NCBI GenBank assembly: GCA_039090855.1
Contig: CM077011.1
Span: 40,505,501-40,569,500, forward strand
Direction: 5' to 3'
Origin: Macrothele yani
Taxonomy: Eukaryota; Arthropoda; Arachnida; Araneae; Macrothelidae
Length of the DNA: 64,000 nt
Below are positions 11,439 to 22,099 of the stretch, piece by piece (the first letter of the stretch is position 1; every line of letters begins with the position of its first letter). Under the pieces are notes generated by a model. That model saw only the letters and a list, made by a program, of their open reading frames with translations, did no database searches and was not told the origin of the DNA. The translations under genes were made by a program, and so were the position numbers.

Positions 11439-11776
11439 ATACAAATTTTGAAGTTGTGAATCCGTTTATTGGTGTAAATATCACATGAATGGTAACTCAG
11501 ATGATATCCGAAAACTTGAAAATTTCGTCGTCCTGGAGCGGAAAATGAACCAGCGACTCCAGGTTTGCGTCGAGTATGCTAACCACTACACCACCCAGAA
11601 CGACCGAGTCTCAAGTTTCCGATTAATTTGAATATAACTATCACATGATTCCCTAATCGAAACAACCGGCTTTCATTTCTGCTCCAAGACGAAGAAATTT
11701 TTCGGATATTATCTGACTTACCATTCGTGTGATATGCACTAATAAACGGATTCACAACTTCAAAATTTGCATTGTA
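11439..11776. mobile_element. foldback/MITE-like inverted repeat enclosing a tRNA-like segment
   Basis: The left arm (about 11439-11550) and right arm (about 11660-11776) are inverted copies of about 110 bp with scattered mismatches. Both contain TTGTGAATCCGTTTATT and ATATCCGAAAA. The centre holds a tRNA-like A-box region on the reverse strand. There is no coding capacity. It could be a SINE with a palindromic flank rather than a DNA transposon. Confidence 0.6.
11547..11604 (-). other. tRNA-like (Pol III promoter-like) core of the foldback element
   Basis: Reverse strand reads GGTGGTGTAGTGGTTAGCAT followed about 30 nt later by CGCTGGTTCATTTTCC, resembling A and B boxes of Asp/Glu/Val-type tRNAs. 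It lacks a complete cloverleaf, so it is not a host tRNA gene. Confidence 0.55.
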
Positions 11777-11976
11777 CAAGGGGTAATCCATTATTTCATT
11801 CATTGCTGTTTTCTACTTGTAGCTATGTTATTTATTCTAATCATAACCCTTTCATTAAATTGAAGACTGACCGTCCCGTGCGAACGAAATTTCGAATACC
11901 TCGCAGAACAAAATACCCCAAGCTGCAATAAGACTCTATTTGCCTCTCGCATGGTGCCCAGTTCAATAAAACGCAG

Positions 11977-12147
11977 ATGCCCCCGATGGTACGAAGCATT
12001 GGCTTCTAATCTTTCGTCTGTGGTAGACCAGAGTTCGAATTCCGAGAAAGGTATACGCGTTGCATTTATCTTACAGCACTGGCTCTCTCCCTTCCCTGGA
12101 ATCAAAGCTCCACATTAGGATGGGAGACGGCTTATAGAATATATCAG
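11977..12147 (+). repeat. diverged tRNA-derived SINE, copy 3
   Basis: It shares the family body (CACTGGCTCTCTCCCTTCCC, then GGGAGACGGCTTATAG) and a degenerate B box (GAGTTCGAATTCC). It is older and more mutated than copies 1 and 4. Confidence 0.7.
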
Positions 12148-12419
12148 GTACATATGGAAATGTATTGGCTAAAAATCACCGCAAGAAAGTTTTGTTATAT
12201 TTTCTTGAGGTGAAAGAGAAAATATATACCTAGCTATAATTTTAGATTTTAGATGATAAAAGGGAATCATGCGTATGTCTGTGGTAGGCCTCGCGCCATG
12301 ACGCGCAGGGGATTCTGATGTTCTTTAAACGTCCCGGCCCTCGGCGTGTATCTTCACTTGCTGAACAGAATAATTACTCGAAGTTCTGCGCCAAAGATGG
12401 TGGCTGGGTTGGATAGCCG

Positions 12420-12990
12420 AATGTTTCACTTCACTACATCCCACAAATGTTCGATGGGATTCAAGTAGGAGTAATTTGGCAGTCGGAAGAACACACGAAA
12501 TGTTTGTATTTGATCTGCTAACAGTGCTGTGTTAGTGACACTGGCGTTTTCTTGTTGAAATGGTCCAGTATCGTCCGGATACAAGTTCCCCTGGTAGGGA
12601 AACACTTCGTCCGAAACAATACCTTGGTAGGATCTGGCTATAATTGTGTATTCAAGGGAGATAGGTGACCTAATGATGTTCATGAGGACAACCTCCATAC
12701 CGTGATGTTTTCCCCTCTGGCCTGTTTCCGTCAAACCATGCATCTTATTGCAACTACTCACCCTCGCTGCGTTGCATACAGACCCTTCCATCCTGTACAA
12801 GCTGGAATCTGGACTCGTCGGTCGAGACGACTCTTTTTACAGTTGTTCAAGTCCAGCCACTGTACTCTCGTGTCCACTGCAGGCGGAGCTGCTGACGACG
12901 GTGAATCTTCATGAGTACATGAAAGGGCCTACGACACCTTAGATTCATCTATAAGAAGCGTCTGCTTGAATTAGTTCTCGAAAAAGTTCC
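12420..12990 (-). pseudogene. Tc1-like transposase fragment (central and C-terminal catalytic part)
   Basis: Reverse-strand frames show RLQWTREY...KRVV and STDESRFQLVQDGRVCM (first catalytic Asp region, near 12790-12940). Then follow a weakened second block (FQQENASVTNTA, about 12525-12560) and [11 protein letters not shown] at 12426-12460, which carries the last acidic residue. Frames change at least twice. The N-terminal DNA-binding part and the extreme C-terminus are missing, so this is a truncated relic of a different lineage from Tc1-A. Confidence 0.8.
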
Positions 12991-14061
12991 TCATTTTGTA
13001 CTGGTTGTAGACTACCTTTAAATGAAGGATCGCGACGCGTGTGTGGTACCGGAAAGCACGTATCAACCAGTATTCACCTAGACGGTCAACTAGTGATTGT
13101 CTCCCATTTCCGGTACTTTGGGTGGATGTCTACCCTTGTTTCCAGTACTACTTGTCCCCTTTGCTACAGCGTCCCTCGAACAAAGAGAGATGCCTGAAGC
13201 CAATGGGTGCTGGCTACCGTCATTTCCCCTCAAATCGATCATCATTCCCAGTTTAAACTGCTACAAAGACTTTTCTTTCTGAATTGCACCATGGGTTTCA
13301 TCCTGGCGAACTATCATTCCCTGCACGTGCGATCTTTGTGTATTCCGCGCAGGTCCATGGCGTCACTGTTACGTACTGTGGGACGCGTCCACCAGTGGAA
13401 AAAGGGGTGATCATAAAGATTTGGCCTACGAGATGATTGAATCATATAATAGTCACCCTCCGTTCCCCGGAAAAAGTAAAACATACCTGTAGGCAGAAAA
13501 GTACATTTTGATTGAGAAAGAACAGTGAGTTCTAGGTTTCCGTAGAAATTTGTAAATACCTGCAGGACCTGCATGTTACGCAGGTATGGAAAAATGGAAG
13601 GGACCCCCATCAAAAACAAATCTTTCTACAATATATAGGGGATGAAGGCGTCACGTGATACAATATTTCTAAATAAATATGTGTAATCACATATTTTTCC
13701 TTTTATTTAACTGTTTCATCAAATGAGCAAGCTATTTCATATTCCATCTCTAGTACAGTCATTTTAGGGAATAAAAGGAAACAAACATATATACAAGTAA
13801 GAAACTTTGCAGAGATGTAGAACAATACCTCCTAATGAACATTCTGAAAGTCCCCTAAGATTAACCTTACGCTACGACCGCCATCTTGGAAAATGGCCAC
13901 CGATTTTCAATTTTTCGCTCATAAGTCGATAACGCTTAGAGTTAGCTTAAACAACGTATCGTAATAAATACAAAAAGTAGCAGGTTGTAAAAGACACGCG
14001 TTTGGGTATATACATAATACGTTGATCTATCTACACTGGTTCAGGAGATATCAGCTCTTAA
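12991..14061. other. no recognisable feature
   Basis: No supported gene, RNA or transposon end was seen in this kilobase. Short frames at 13041-13619 show no family motif. Confidence 0.5.
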
Positions 14062-14302
14062 CCCTTTAACGACCATAACGCCCGAAACGCCCTTAAACCT
14101 AAACTACCACTATGGCCCGAAACGCCCGTTTAGAGCGAGAAGGATTTCCTATCCCCACCTGTTCTTTGAATTTACACGGCCTCTAAGGGTTTCGCAGAAG
14201 TAACATTCAGTCACCATTGTTGTCGCTAGACAAATAAGTAAAGCAGGCGTTAGTATAAAACAGGCGTTAACTCAAGATTTCAGGAACATGGTTGTTAAAG
14301 GG
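14062..14302. mobile_element. piggyBac-type MITE
   Basis: The 241-bp element starts CCCTTTAACGACCAT and ends with its inverted copy ATGGTTGTTAAAGGG (one mismatch). It is flanked by TTAA on both sides (14058-14061 and 14303-14306). TTAA target duplication with CCC/GGG ends is the piggyBac hallmark. There is no coding capacity, so it needed a transposase in trans. Confidence 0.8.
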
Positions 14303-14869
14303 TTAAGATGACATATGTTTACATTCAGGCAGTAAACTTTGAGAGTGAACATTCAACACTGCTTGTGTGATCCATTTGACTTATTATATGTATATCCAAT
14401 TGTGAGTATGGCATTCCCCTGCCAATACTTTAATTAGAGTCAGTATCTAACACGGTCACATTGATAAATAATTAACAAATCATAAAGACAAACCAGTAAT
14501 CAATTTATTAGAGTCATGTAGTTAGTTGCTATTGAGCATTGTTAAGGCATATTTTCCAAACGTATCTTAAGTAGTACATATTATGTGATTTTGAAAGTAT
14601 GGATCCAGAAGCTAGTATAACAAAAAAATTTAATTATTTTCCTCTGATATATATTAAATGTCAAGGTCATCTGCTTCATCTTCATTTAGTAGCCATTCAA
14701 GAACTTTTCGAAGTTATCACAAAACAGTCCTTAACAATAGCCACACATTGATGAGTAAGGTAACCCAGAGTTTAAACACTCACAGTTTTCCGACCTGTGC
14801 GGCAATAAAGCTCTCCCTGTTTCTATAAATTCCTAAACAAATCTCCAACCTTTCCATAGTTTAGAAATG

Positions 14870-14906
14870 TGGGTTCACGAATCACATTTAGTGATTCGTG
14901 AACCCA
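14870..14906. other. perfect 16-bp stem hairpin
   Basis: TGGGTTCACGAATCAC (14870-14885) pairs perfectly with 14891-14906 around loop ATTTA. Looser copies of the arm (TCACATTTA...TTTGTGAA) continue to about 14985, forming a small cluster of related inverted and direct repeats. Function unknown. Confidence 0.8.
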
Positions 14907-14984
14907 TTTAATCACATTTATGGATTTGTGAAATGCTTTCATTGAGGAGAAGTCTCATTTCATCACATTTAGTAATTTGTGAAC

Positions 14985-15038
14985 GCGCTGTAGTCGGGCA
15001 CAGTAAACAGTAGCAGTAATGGTCTGGTCAGACGGTAA
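14985..15038 (-). pseudogene. older mariner (mariner-2), downstream fragment left of the satellite
   Basis: Reverse strand, reading away from the TA at 15039-15040, gives LLPSDQTITATVYC followed by RLQRVHKLL. This is the segment that follows HYEL in mariner transposases. HYEL itself ends exactly at the TA on the other side of the satellite and mariner-1 (21564-21565), in the same frame. Homology stops near 14985, where the small repeat cluster begins. It is short, but the frame continuity makes the assignment good. Confidence 0.75.
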
Positions 15039-15040
15039 TA

Positions 15041-18000
15041 CAGATCGTGAATCCAAAGTTTTGCAATATTTGGATCGCATTATATCTTCATACGTACCTT
15101 TACGACGAAAGTACGCTAGCATTCAAAGTAAAGGACATCATGTTGCACCGTCTTTAGCCATCTGTCTGCCAGTTCTTCGATTCTACAGACGGTGAGTCGA
15201 AAGTTTTGCAGTATTTGGATCACTTTATGTCTTCATACGTAAATTTACGACGAAAGCTGACTAGCATTCAAAGTATAGGCCACCGTGTTGCACTGTCTTT
15301 AGCCATCTGTCTGCCAGTTCTTCGATTTTACAGACGGTGAGTCGAAAGTTTTGCAATATTTGGATCACTTTATGCCTTCATACGTACCTTTACGACGAAA
15401 GCTGACTAGCATTCAAAGTATAGGCCACCGTGTTGCACTGTCTTTAGCCATCTGTCTGCCAGTTCTTCGATTTTACAGACGGTGAGTCGAAAGTTTTGCA
15501 ATATTTGGATCACTTTATGTCTTCATACGTACCTTTACGACGAAAGCTGACTAGCATTCAAAGTATAGGCCATCGTGTTGCACCTTCTTCAGCCATCTGT
15601 CTGCCAGATCTTCGGTTCTACAGAGGTTGAGTCGAACGTTTTGCAGTATTTGGATCACTCTATGTCTTCATACGTACCTTTACGACGAAAGCTGACTAGC
15701 ATTCAAAGTATAGGCCATCGTGTTGCACCTTCTTCAGCCATCTGTCTGCCAGATCTTCGGTTCTACAGAGGTTGAGTCGAACGTTTTGCAGTATTTGGAT
15801 CACTCTATGTCTTCATACGTACCTTTACGACGAAAGCTGACTAGCATTCAAAGTATAGGCCATCGTGTTGCACCGTCTTTAGCCATCTGCCTGCCAGTTC
15901 TTCTATTCTACAGACGGTGAGTCGAAGGTTTTGCAACATTTGGATCACTTTATGTCTTCATACCTACCTTTACGACGAAAGCTGACTAGCATTCAAAGTA
16001 TAGGCCATCGTGTTGCACCTTCTTTAGCCATCTGCCTGCCAGTTCTTCGATTCTACAGAGGGTGAGTCGAAAGTTTTGCAGTATTTGGATCACTTTATGT
16101 CTTCATACGTACCTTTACGACGAAAGCTGACTAGCATTCAAAGTATGGGCTATCAAAGTATAGGTCATCGTGTTGCACCGTCTTTAGCCATCTGTCTGCC
16201 AGTTCTTCGATTCTACAGACGGTGAGTCGAAAGTTCTGCAATATTTGGATCACTTTATATCTTCATACGTACCTTTACGACGGAAGCTGACTAGCATTCA
16301 AAGTATAGGCCACCGTGTTGCACTGTCTTTAGCCATCTGTCTGCCAGTTCTTCGATTTTACAGACGGTGAGTCGAAAGTTTTGCAATATTTGGATCACTT
16401 TATATCTTCATACGTACCTTTACGACGAAAGCTGACTAGCATTCAAAGTATAGGCCACCGTGTTGCACTGTCTTTAGCCATCTGTCTGCCAGTTCTTCGA
16501 TTTTACAGACGGTGAGTCGAAAGTTTTGCAATATTTGGATCACTTTATGCCTTCATACGTACCTTTACGACGAAAGCTGACTAGCATTCAAAGTATAGGC
16601 CACCGTGTTGCACTGTCTTTAGCCATCTGTCTGCCAGTTCTTCGATTTTACAGACGGTGAGTCGAAAGTTTTGCAATATTTGGATCACTTTATGTCTTCA
16701 TACGTACCTTTACGACGAAAGCTGACTAGCATTCAAAGTATAGGCCATCGTGTTGCACCTTCTTCAGCCATCTGTCTGCCAGATCTTCGGTTCTACAGAG
16801 GTTGAGTCGAACGTTTTGCAGTATTTGGATCACTCTATGTCTTCATACGTACCTTTACGACGAAAGCTGACTAGCATTCAAAGTATAGGCCATCGTGTTG
16901 CACCTTCTTCAGCCATCTGTCTGCCAGATCTTCGGTTCTACAGAGGTTGAGTCGAACGTTTTGCAGTATTTGGATCACTCTATGTCTTCATACGTACCTT
17001 TACGACGAAAGCTGACTAGCATTCAAAGTATAGGCCATCGTGTTGCACCGTCTTTAGCCATCTGCCTGCCAGTTCTTCTATTCTACAGACGGTGAGTCGA
17101 AGGTTTTGCAACATTTGGATCACTTTATGTCTTCATACCTACCTTTACGACGAAAGCTGACTAGCATTCAAAGTATAGGCCATCGTGTTGCACTGTCTTT
17201 AGCCATCTGTCTGCCAGTTCTTCGATTTTACAGACGGTGAGTCGAAAGTTTTGCAGTATTTGGATCACTTTATGTCTTCATACGTACCTTTACGACGAAA
17301 GCTGACTAGCATTCAAAGTATGGGCTATCAAAGTATAGGTCATCGTGTTGCACCGTCTTTAGCCATCTGTCTGCCAGTTCTTCGATTCTACAGACGGTGA
17401 GTCGAAAGTTCTGCAATATTTGGATCACTTTATATCTTCATACGTACCTTTACGACGGAAGCTGACTAGCATTCAAAGTATAGGCCACCGTGTTGCACTG
17501 TCTTTAGCCATCTGTCTGCCAGTTCTTCGATTTTACAGACGGTGAGTCGAAAGTTTTGCAATATTTGGATCACTTTATATCTTCATACGTACCTTTACGA
17601 CGAAATCTGACTAGCATTCAAAGTATAGGCCACCGTGTTGCACTGTCTTTAGCCATCTGTCTGCCAGTTCTTCGATTTTACAGACGGTGAGTCGAAAGTT
17701 TTGCAATATTTGGATCACTTTATGCCTTCATACGTACCTTTACGACGAAAGCTGACTAGCATTCAAAGTATAGGCCACCGTGTTGCACTGTCTTTAGCCA
17801 TCTGTCTGCCAGTTCTTCGATTTTACAGACGGTGAGTCGAAAGTTTTGCAATATTTGGATCACTTTATGTCTTCATACGTACCTTTACGACGAAAGCTGA
17901 CTAGCATTCAAAGTATAGGCCATCGTGTTGCACCTTCTTCAGCCATCTGTCTGCCAGATCTTCGGTTCTACAGAGGTTGAGTCGAACGTTTTGCAGTATT

Positions 18001-20423
18001 TGGATCACTCTATGTCTTCATACGTACCTTTACGACGAAAGCTGACTAGCATTCAAAGTATAGGCCATCGTGTTGCACCTTCTTCAGCCATCTGTCTGCC
18101 AGATCTTCGGTTCTACAGAGGTTGAGTCGAACGTTTTGCAGTATTTGGATCACTCTATGTCTTCATACGTACCTTTACGACGAAAGCTGACTAGCATTCA
18201 AAGTATAGGCCATCGTGTTGCACCGTCTTTAGCCATCTGCCTGCCAGTTCTTCTATTCTACAGACGGTGAGTCGAAGGTTTTGCAACATTTGGATCACTT
18301 TATGTCTTCATACCTACCTTTACGACGAAAGCTGACTAGCATTCAAAGTATAGGCCATCGTGTTGCACCTTCTTTAGCCATCTGCCTGCCAGTTCTTCGA
18401 TTCTACAGAGGGTGAGTCGAAAGTTTTGCAGTATTTGGATCACTTTATGTCTTCATACGTACCTTTACGACGAAAGCTGACTAGCATTCAAAGTATGGGC
18501 TATCAAAGTATAGGTCATCGTGTTGCACCGTCTTTAGCCATCTGTCTGCCAGTTCTTCGATTCTACAGACGGTGAGTCGAAAGTTCTGCAATATTTGGAT
18601 CACTTTATATCTTCATACGTACCTTTACGACGGAAGCTGACTAGCATTCAAAGTATAGGCCATCAAAATTTAGGCCATCAAAGTATAGGCCATCGTGTTG
18701 CACTGTCTTTAGCCGTCTGTCTGCCAGTTCTTTGATTCTACAGAGGGTGAGTCGAAAGTTTTGCAGTATTTGGATCACTTTATGTCTTCATACGTACCTT
18801 TACGACGGAAGCTGACTAGCATTCAAAGTATAGGCCATCAAAATTTAGGCCATCAAAGTATAGGCCATCGTGTTGCACTGTCTTTAGCCATCTGTCTGCC
18901 AGTTCTTCGATTCTACAGACGGTGAGTCGAAAGTTCTGCAATATTTGGATCACTTTATATCTTCATACGTACCTTTACGACGGAAGCTGACTAGCATTCA
19001 AAGTATAGGCCACGGTGTTGCACTGTCTTTAGCCATCTGTCTGCCAGTTCTTCGATTTTACAGACGGTGAGCCGAAAGTTTTGCAATATTTGGATCACTT
19101 TATATCTTCATACGTACCTTTACGACGAAAGCTGACTAGCATTCAAAGTATAGGCCACCGTGTTGCACTGTCTTTAGCCATCTGTCTGCCAGTTCTTCGA
19201 TTTTACAGACGGTGAGTCGAAAGTTTTGCAATATTTGGATCACTTTATGCCTTCATACGTACCTTTACGACGAAAGCTGACTAGCATTCAAAGTATAGGC
19301 CACCGTGTTGCACTGTCTTTAGCCATCTGTCTGCCAGTTCTTCGATTTTACAGACGGTGAGTCGAAAGTTTTGCAATATTTGGATCACTTTATGTCTTCA
19401 TACGTACCTTTACGACGAAAGCTGACTAGCATTCAAAGTATAGGCCATCGTGTTGCACCTTCTTCAGCCATCTGTCTGCCAGATCTTCGGTTCTACAGAG
19501 GTTGAGTCGAACGTTTTGCAGTATTTGGATCACTCTATGTCTTCATACGTACCTTTACGACGAAAGCTGACTAGCATTCAAAGTATAGGCCATCGTGTTG
19601 CACCGTCTTTAGCCATCTGCCTGCCAGTTCTTCTATTCTACAGACGGTGAGTCGAAGGTTTTGCAACATTTGGATCACTTTATGTCTTCATACCTACCTT
19701 TACGACGAAAGCTGACTAGCATTCAAAGTATAGGCCATCGTGTTGCACCTTCTTTAGCCATCTGCCTGCCAGTTCTTCGATTCTACAGAGGGTGAGTCGA
19801 AAGTTTTGCAGTATTTGGATCACTTTATGTCTTCATACGTACCTTTACGACGAAAGCTGACTAGCATTCAAAGTATGGGCTATCAAAGTATAGGTCATCG
19901 TGTTGCACCGTCTTTAGCCATCTGTCTGCCAGTTCTTCGATTCTACAGACGGTGAGTCGAAAGTTCTGCAATATTTGGATCACTTTATATCTTCATACGT
20001 ACCTTTACGACGGAAGCTGACTAGCATTCAAAGTATAGGCCATCAAAATTTAGGCCATCAAAGTATAGGCCATCGTGTTGCACTGTCTTTAGCCGTCTGT
20101 CTGCCAGTTCTTTGATTCTACAGAGGGTGAGTCGAAAGTTTTGCAGTATTTGGATCACTTTATGTCTTCATACGTACCTTTACGACGAAAGCTGACTAGC
20201 ATTCAAAGTATAGGCCATGAAAGTGTAGGCCATCGTGTTGCACCGTCTTTAGCCATCTGTCTGCCAGTTCTTCGATTCTACAGAGGGTGAGTCGAAAGTT
20301 TTGCAGTATTTGGATCACTTTATGTCTTCATATGTACCTTTACGACGAAAGCTGAGTAGTATTCAAAGTATAAGCCATCGTGTTGCACCGTCTTTAGCCA
20401 TCTATCTGTAAGTTCTTCGATTC
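15041..20423 (+). repeat. mariner-derived satellite array, ~36 monomers of 145 bp with higher-order repeats
   Basis: About 36 head-to-tail monomers start at 15041, 15186, 15331 and so on, the last being 20281-20423. The basic length is 145 bp; variants of 160 and 175 bp carry 15- or 30-bp local duplications of a TATCAAAGTATAGG motif. Monomer types recur in the same order every 1175 bp (starts 15041, 16216, 17391, 18566; seven of 145 plus one of 160 bp). A fourth block is enlarged to 1380 bp. Each monomer begins at a mariner terminus (CAGACGGTGAGTCGAA-like) after TA and ends in the transposase C-terminal coding region. The 66-residue frames seen in it are incidental, because 145 is not a multiple of three. 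Confidence 0.97.
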
Positions 20424-21563
20424 CGCGGCGGTACCAGTTCTTGTCCTTCGAGGCGAAGAACTTCTTCACTCCTGCAGCAACCTCCTCCTGGTTGTTTAAT
20501 TGCCGCTCGCGAAAAGAGTGTGCCATGGACCGGAACAGGTAATAATCCGAAGGGGCAAGGTCTGGACACTATACTGAGTGTGGCAACATTTCGATGCCCT
20601 CAAGTTCCTGGAGTTTTGCCCGGGTCATTCGTATACGGTATGAGGCCGAGCGTTGTCCCGTTGAACGAAAACGCGCTTTCTGTTCACCAGTGCCGGGTAC
20701 TTCTCCTCCAAAACGGCATACATCCACTTCAGCTGATCAGAGTAGAGGTTGGCGTTGATGGTCCGACCGTCAGGAACAAATTCCTAATGGATTATCCATT
20801 CGAAATTCCACCAGACGCAGAGCATCACCTTGTGCTCGAAGAGCTCACGTTTTGGCAACAGGTTCAGAAAGTTAGCCTGGGCTCAACTACTACCGTTGTA
20901 TGTTAGGATTACGAAAATAGACCCACTTTTTATCTCACGTAATAGTTCTCTTTATAGAACGTACAGAGCGCGAGTTTTCTAGAAGTTTCGTGCGCACTTC
21001 CACTCGACGGTTTGGTTCCGCTGGCGTCAGTTTGTGAGGGACAATGTAGCAACTCTTGTTAAGCTTGCGGAGGTCCTGTGGGTGACGAACCACGGTGTTC
21101 TCTGATATGCCCAGCTCACCTCATAATCTCCGAGTGCCGATTGTCGCATTTGCCTCTACGGCCTAGCGCACGTCCTCCGAATCCATGGTTCGCGGGCTAC
21201 ATCGTCGAGGTTTATGTCGCTTGACGGAAATCTCTTGAACCATCTGATTGCGGTGCTGTGGTCCACGGAACCTTCCCCTTTCGCATGACAAATGTTTCGT
21301 GTTGCCTGAGCAGCGTTATGGCCGAGTTCAAACTCGGAAAGCAAAAGTTCTCTAATTAGCCGGTTGTGGCTGTTCATCTTTTAGGCGTCCCAACCACAGA
21401 CAGAAGGACGACATGCAATGCTCTTCACAGCAACGACTACCACTTTATGTCCCTTTCGACTGACTGCTGCGCGCGACTTGAACTGTATAGTTTTAAAACG
21501 TGACATACCCACCGCAGCATATGCGTTTATGCAAATATTGCAAAACGTTCGACTCACCCTCTG
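20281..21563 (-). mobile_element. mariner-1, complete element with both terminal repeats
   Basis: The ends match as inverted repeats of about 32 bp with two mismatches (CAGAGGGTGAGTCGAA...TATTTG at 20281; its complement ends at 21563). TA lies on each side (20279-20280 and 21564-21565). The 1283-bp length is typical of mariner. Its left 143 bp are also the last satellite monomer. The element, with the satellite, lies in one TA of mariner-2. Confidence 0.92.
20320..21377 (-). pseudogene. mariner-1 transposase, broken
   Basis: Reverse strand, from ATG at 21375-21377 (MNSHNRLIRELLLSEFELG) to TAA at 20320-20322, about 352 codons, matching the usual 340-350. The N-terminal helix-turn-helix region is recognisable (AATRNICHAKGEGSV-like, IRWFKRF near 21200-21300). 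The end of the catalytic core reads LPHSV, a stop, then DLAPSDYYLFRSMAHS near 20520-20600, which contains the third catalytic Asp of the D,D34D triad. C-terminal NWYRRGIEEL and DRWLKTVQHDGLYFEY follow. Frameshifts and at least one stop (TAG just after LPHSV) kill it. The last 33 or so codons are also encoded on the reverse strand of the satellite monomers. Confidence 0.9.
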
Positions 21564-21565
21564 TA

Positions 21566-22062
21566 GTTCATAGTGAACGATTCCAGCTGCAGTCCACCAT
21601 GTGAGAGTACACCGTAACACTTTTTGCTAGTTCTGTGGCACAGCTTCAGTGAATCACAACCAATGATGCGATGTCTTGGTATAGCTATACAAGATCCACT
21701 TTTCATCGCAGGTTAACAAACGGTACAGATATAGTTCCATTTTTTAGACAAAAAGCAATCCCAAGCAAACGGTCAACCGACCCTGCTTGTTGTCAGGCGT
21801 CAGTTTATGTGGCATCCATTTACTGAGCTTGTTCATTTTCCCAAGAGGATGCAAATGTAAACGAGTAGTTTCGTCACTGACATTGAAGCTTCGTGCCAAT
21901 ACCTGGCATATTTGAGCAGAATCTGCTTCACTTCATCGTCAGTAATGACAGATGGTGGAACCTCACGTCGCGAATCTGCAAGCGATTCATAACTAGAAAA
22001 CAAATTTTTAAATCGATCTTTGAGTGGTGCGAACACTAGTGCAGAGTGTCCCACTGGTTACC
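21566..22062 (-). pseudogene. older mariner (mariner-2), upstream fragment right of mariner-1
   Basis: Reverse strand shows DDEVKQILLKYARYWHEASM, LLGKMNKLSKWMPHKLT, CDEKWILYSYTKTSHHWL and VLRCTLTWWTAAGIVHYEL. These are the middle of a mariner transposase, with the first catalytic Asp in CDEKWILY. Internal stops and shifts are present. HYEL ends at the TA into which mariner-1 inserted, and the coding sense continues at 15038 and below. The N-terminus is missing beyond about 22060. Confidence 0.85.
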
Positions 22063-22099
22063 GAACTCGGCATTTCTTTAATAGTTGTAACACCAATGA

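Noticed and set aside
15575..19650. Series of identical 66-residue frames as a repeated small-protein gene family
   Set aside because: They are windows on a 145-bp satellite whose length is not divisible by three; the real coding trace is the mariner C-terminus on the opposite strand.
15041..20423. CRISPR-like array
   Set aside because: Monomers are contiguous with no unique spacers, there are no cas genes, and the setting is a eukaryotic genome.
20520..20906. Forward 128-codon frame across mariner-1
   Set aside because: Antisense to the mariner transposase catalytic region, which has clear motifs on the reverse strand.
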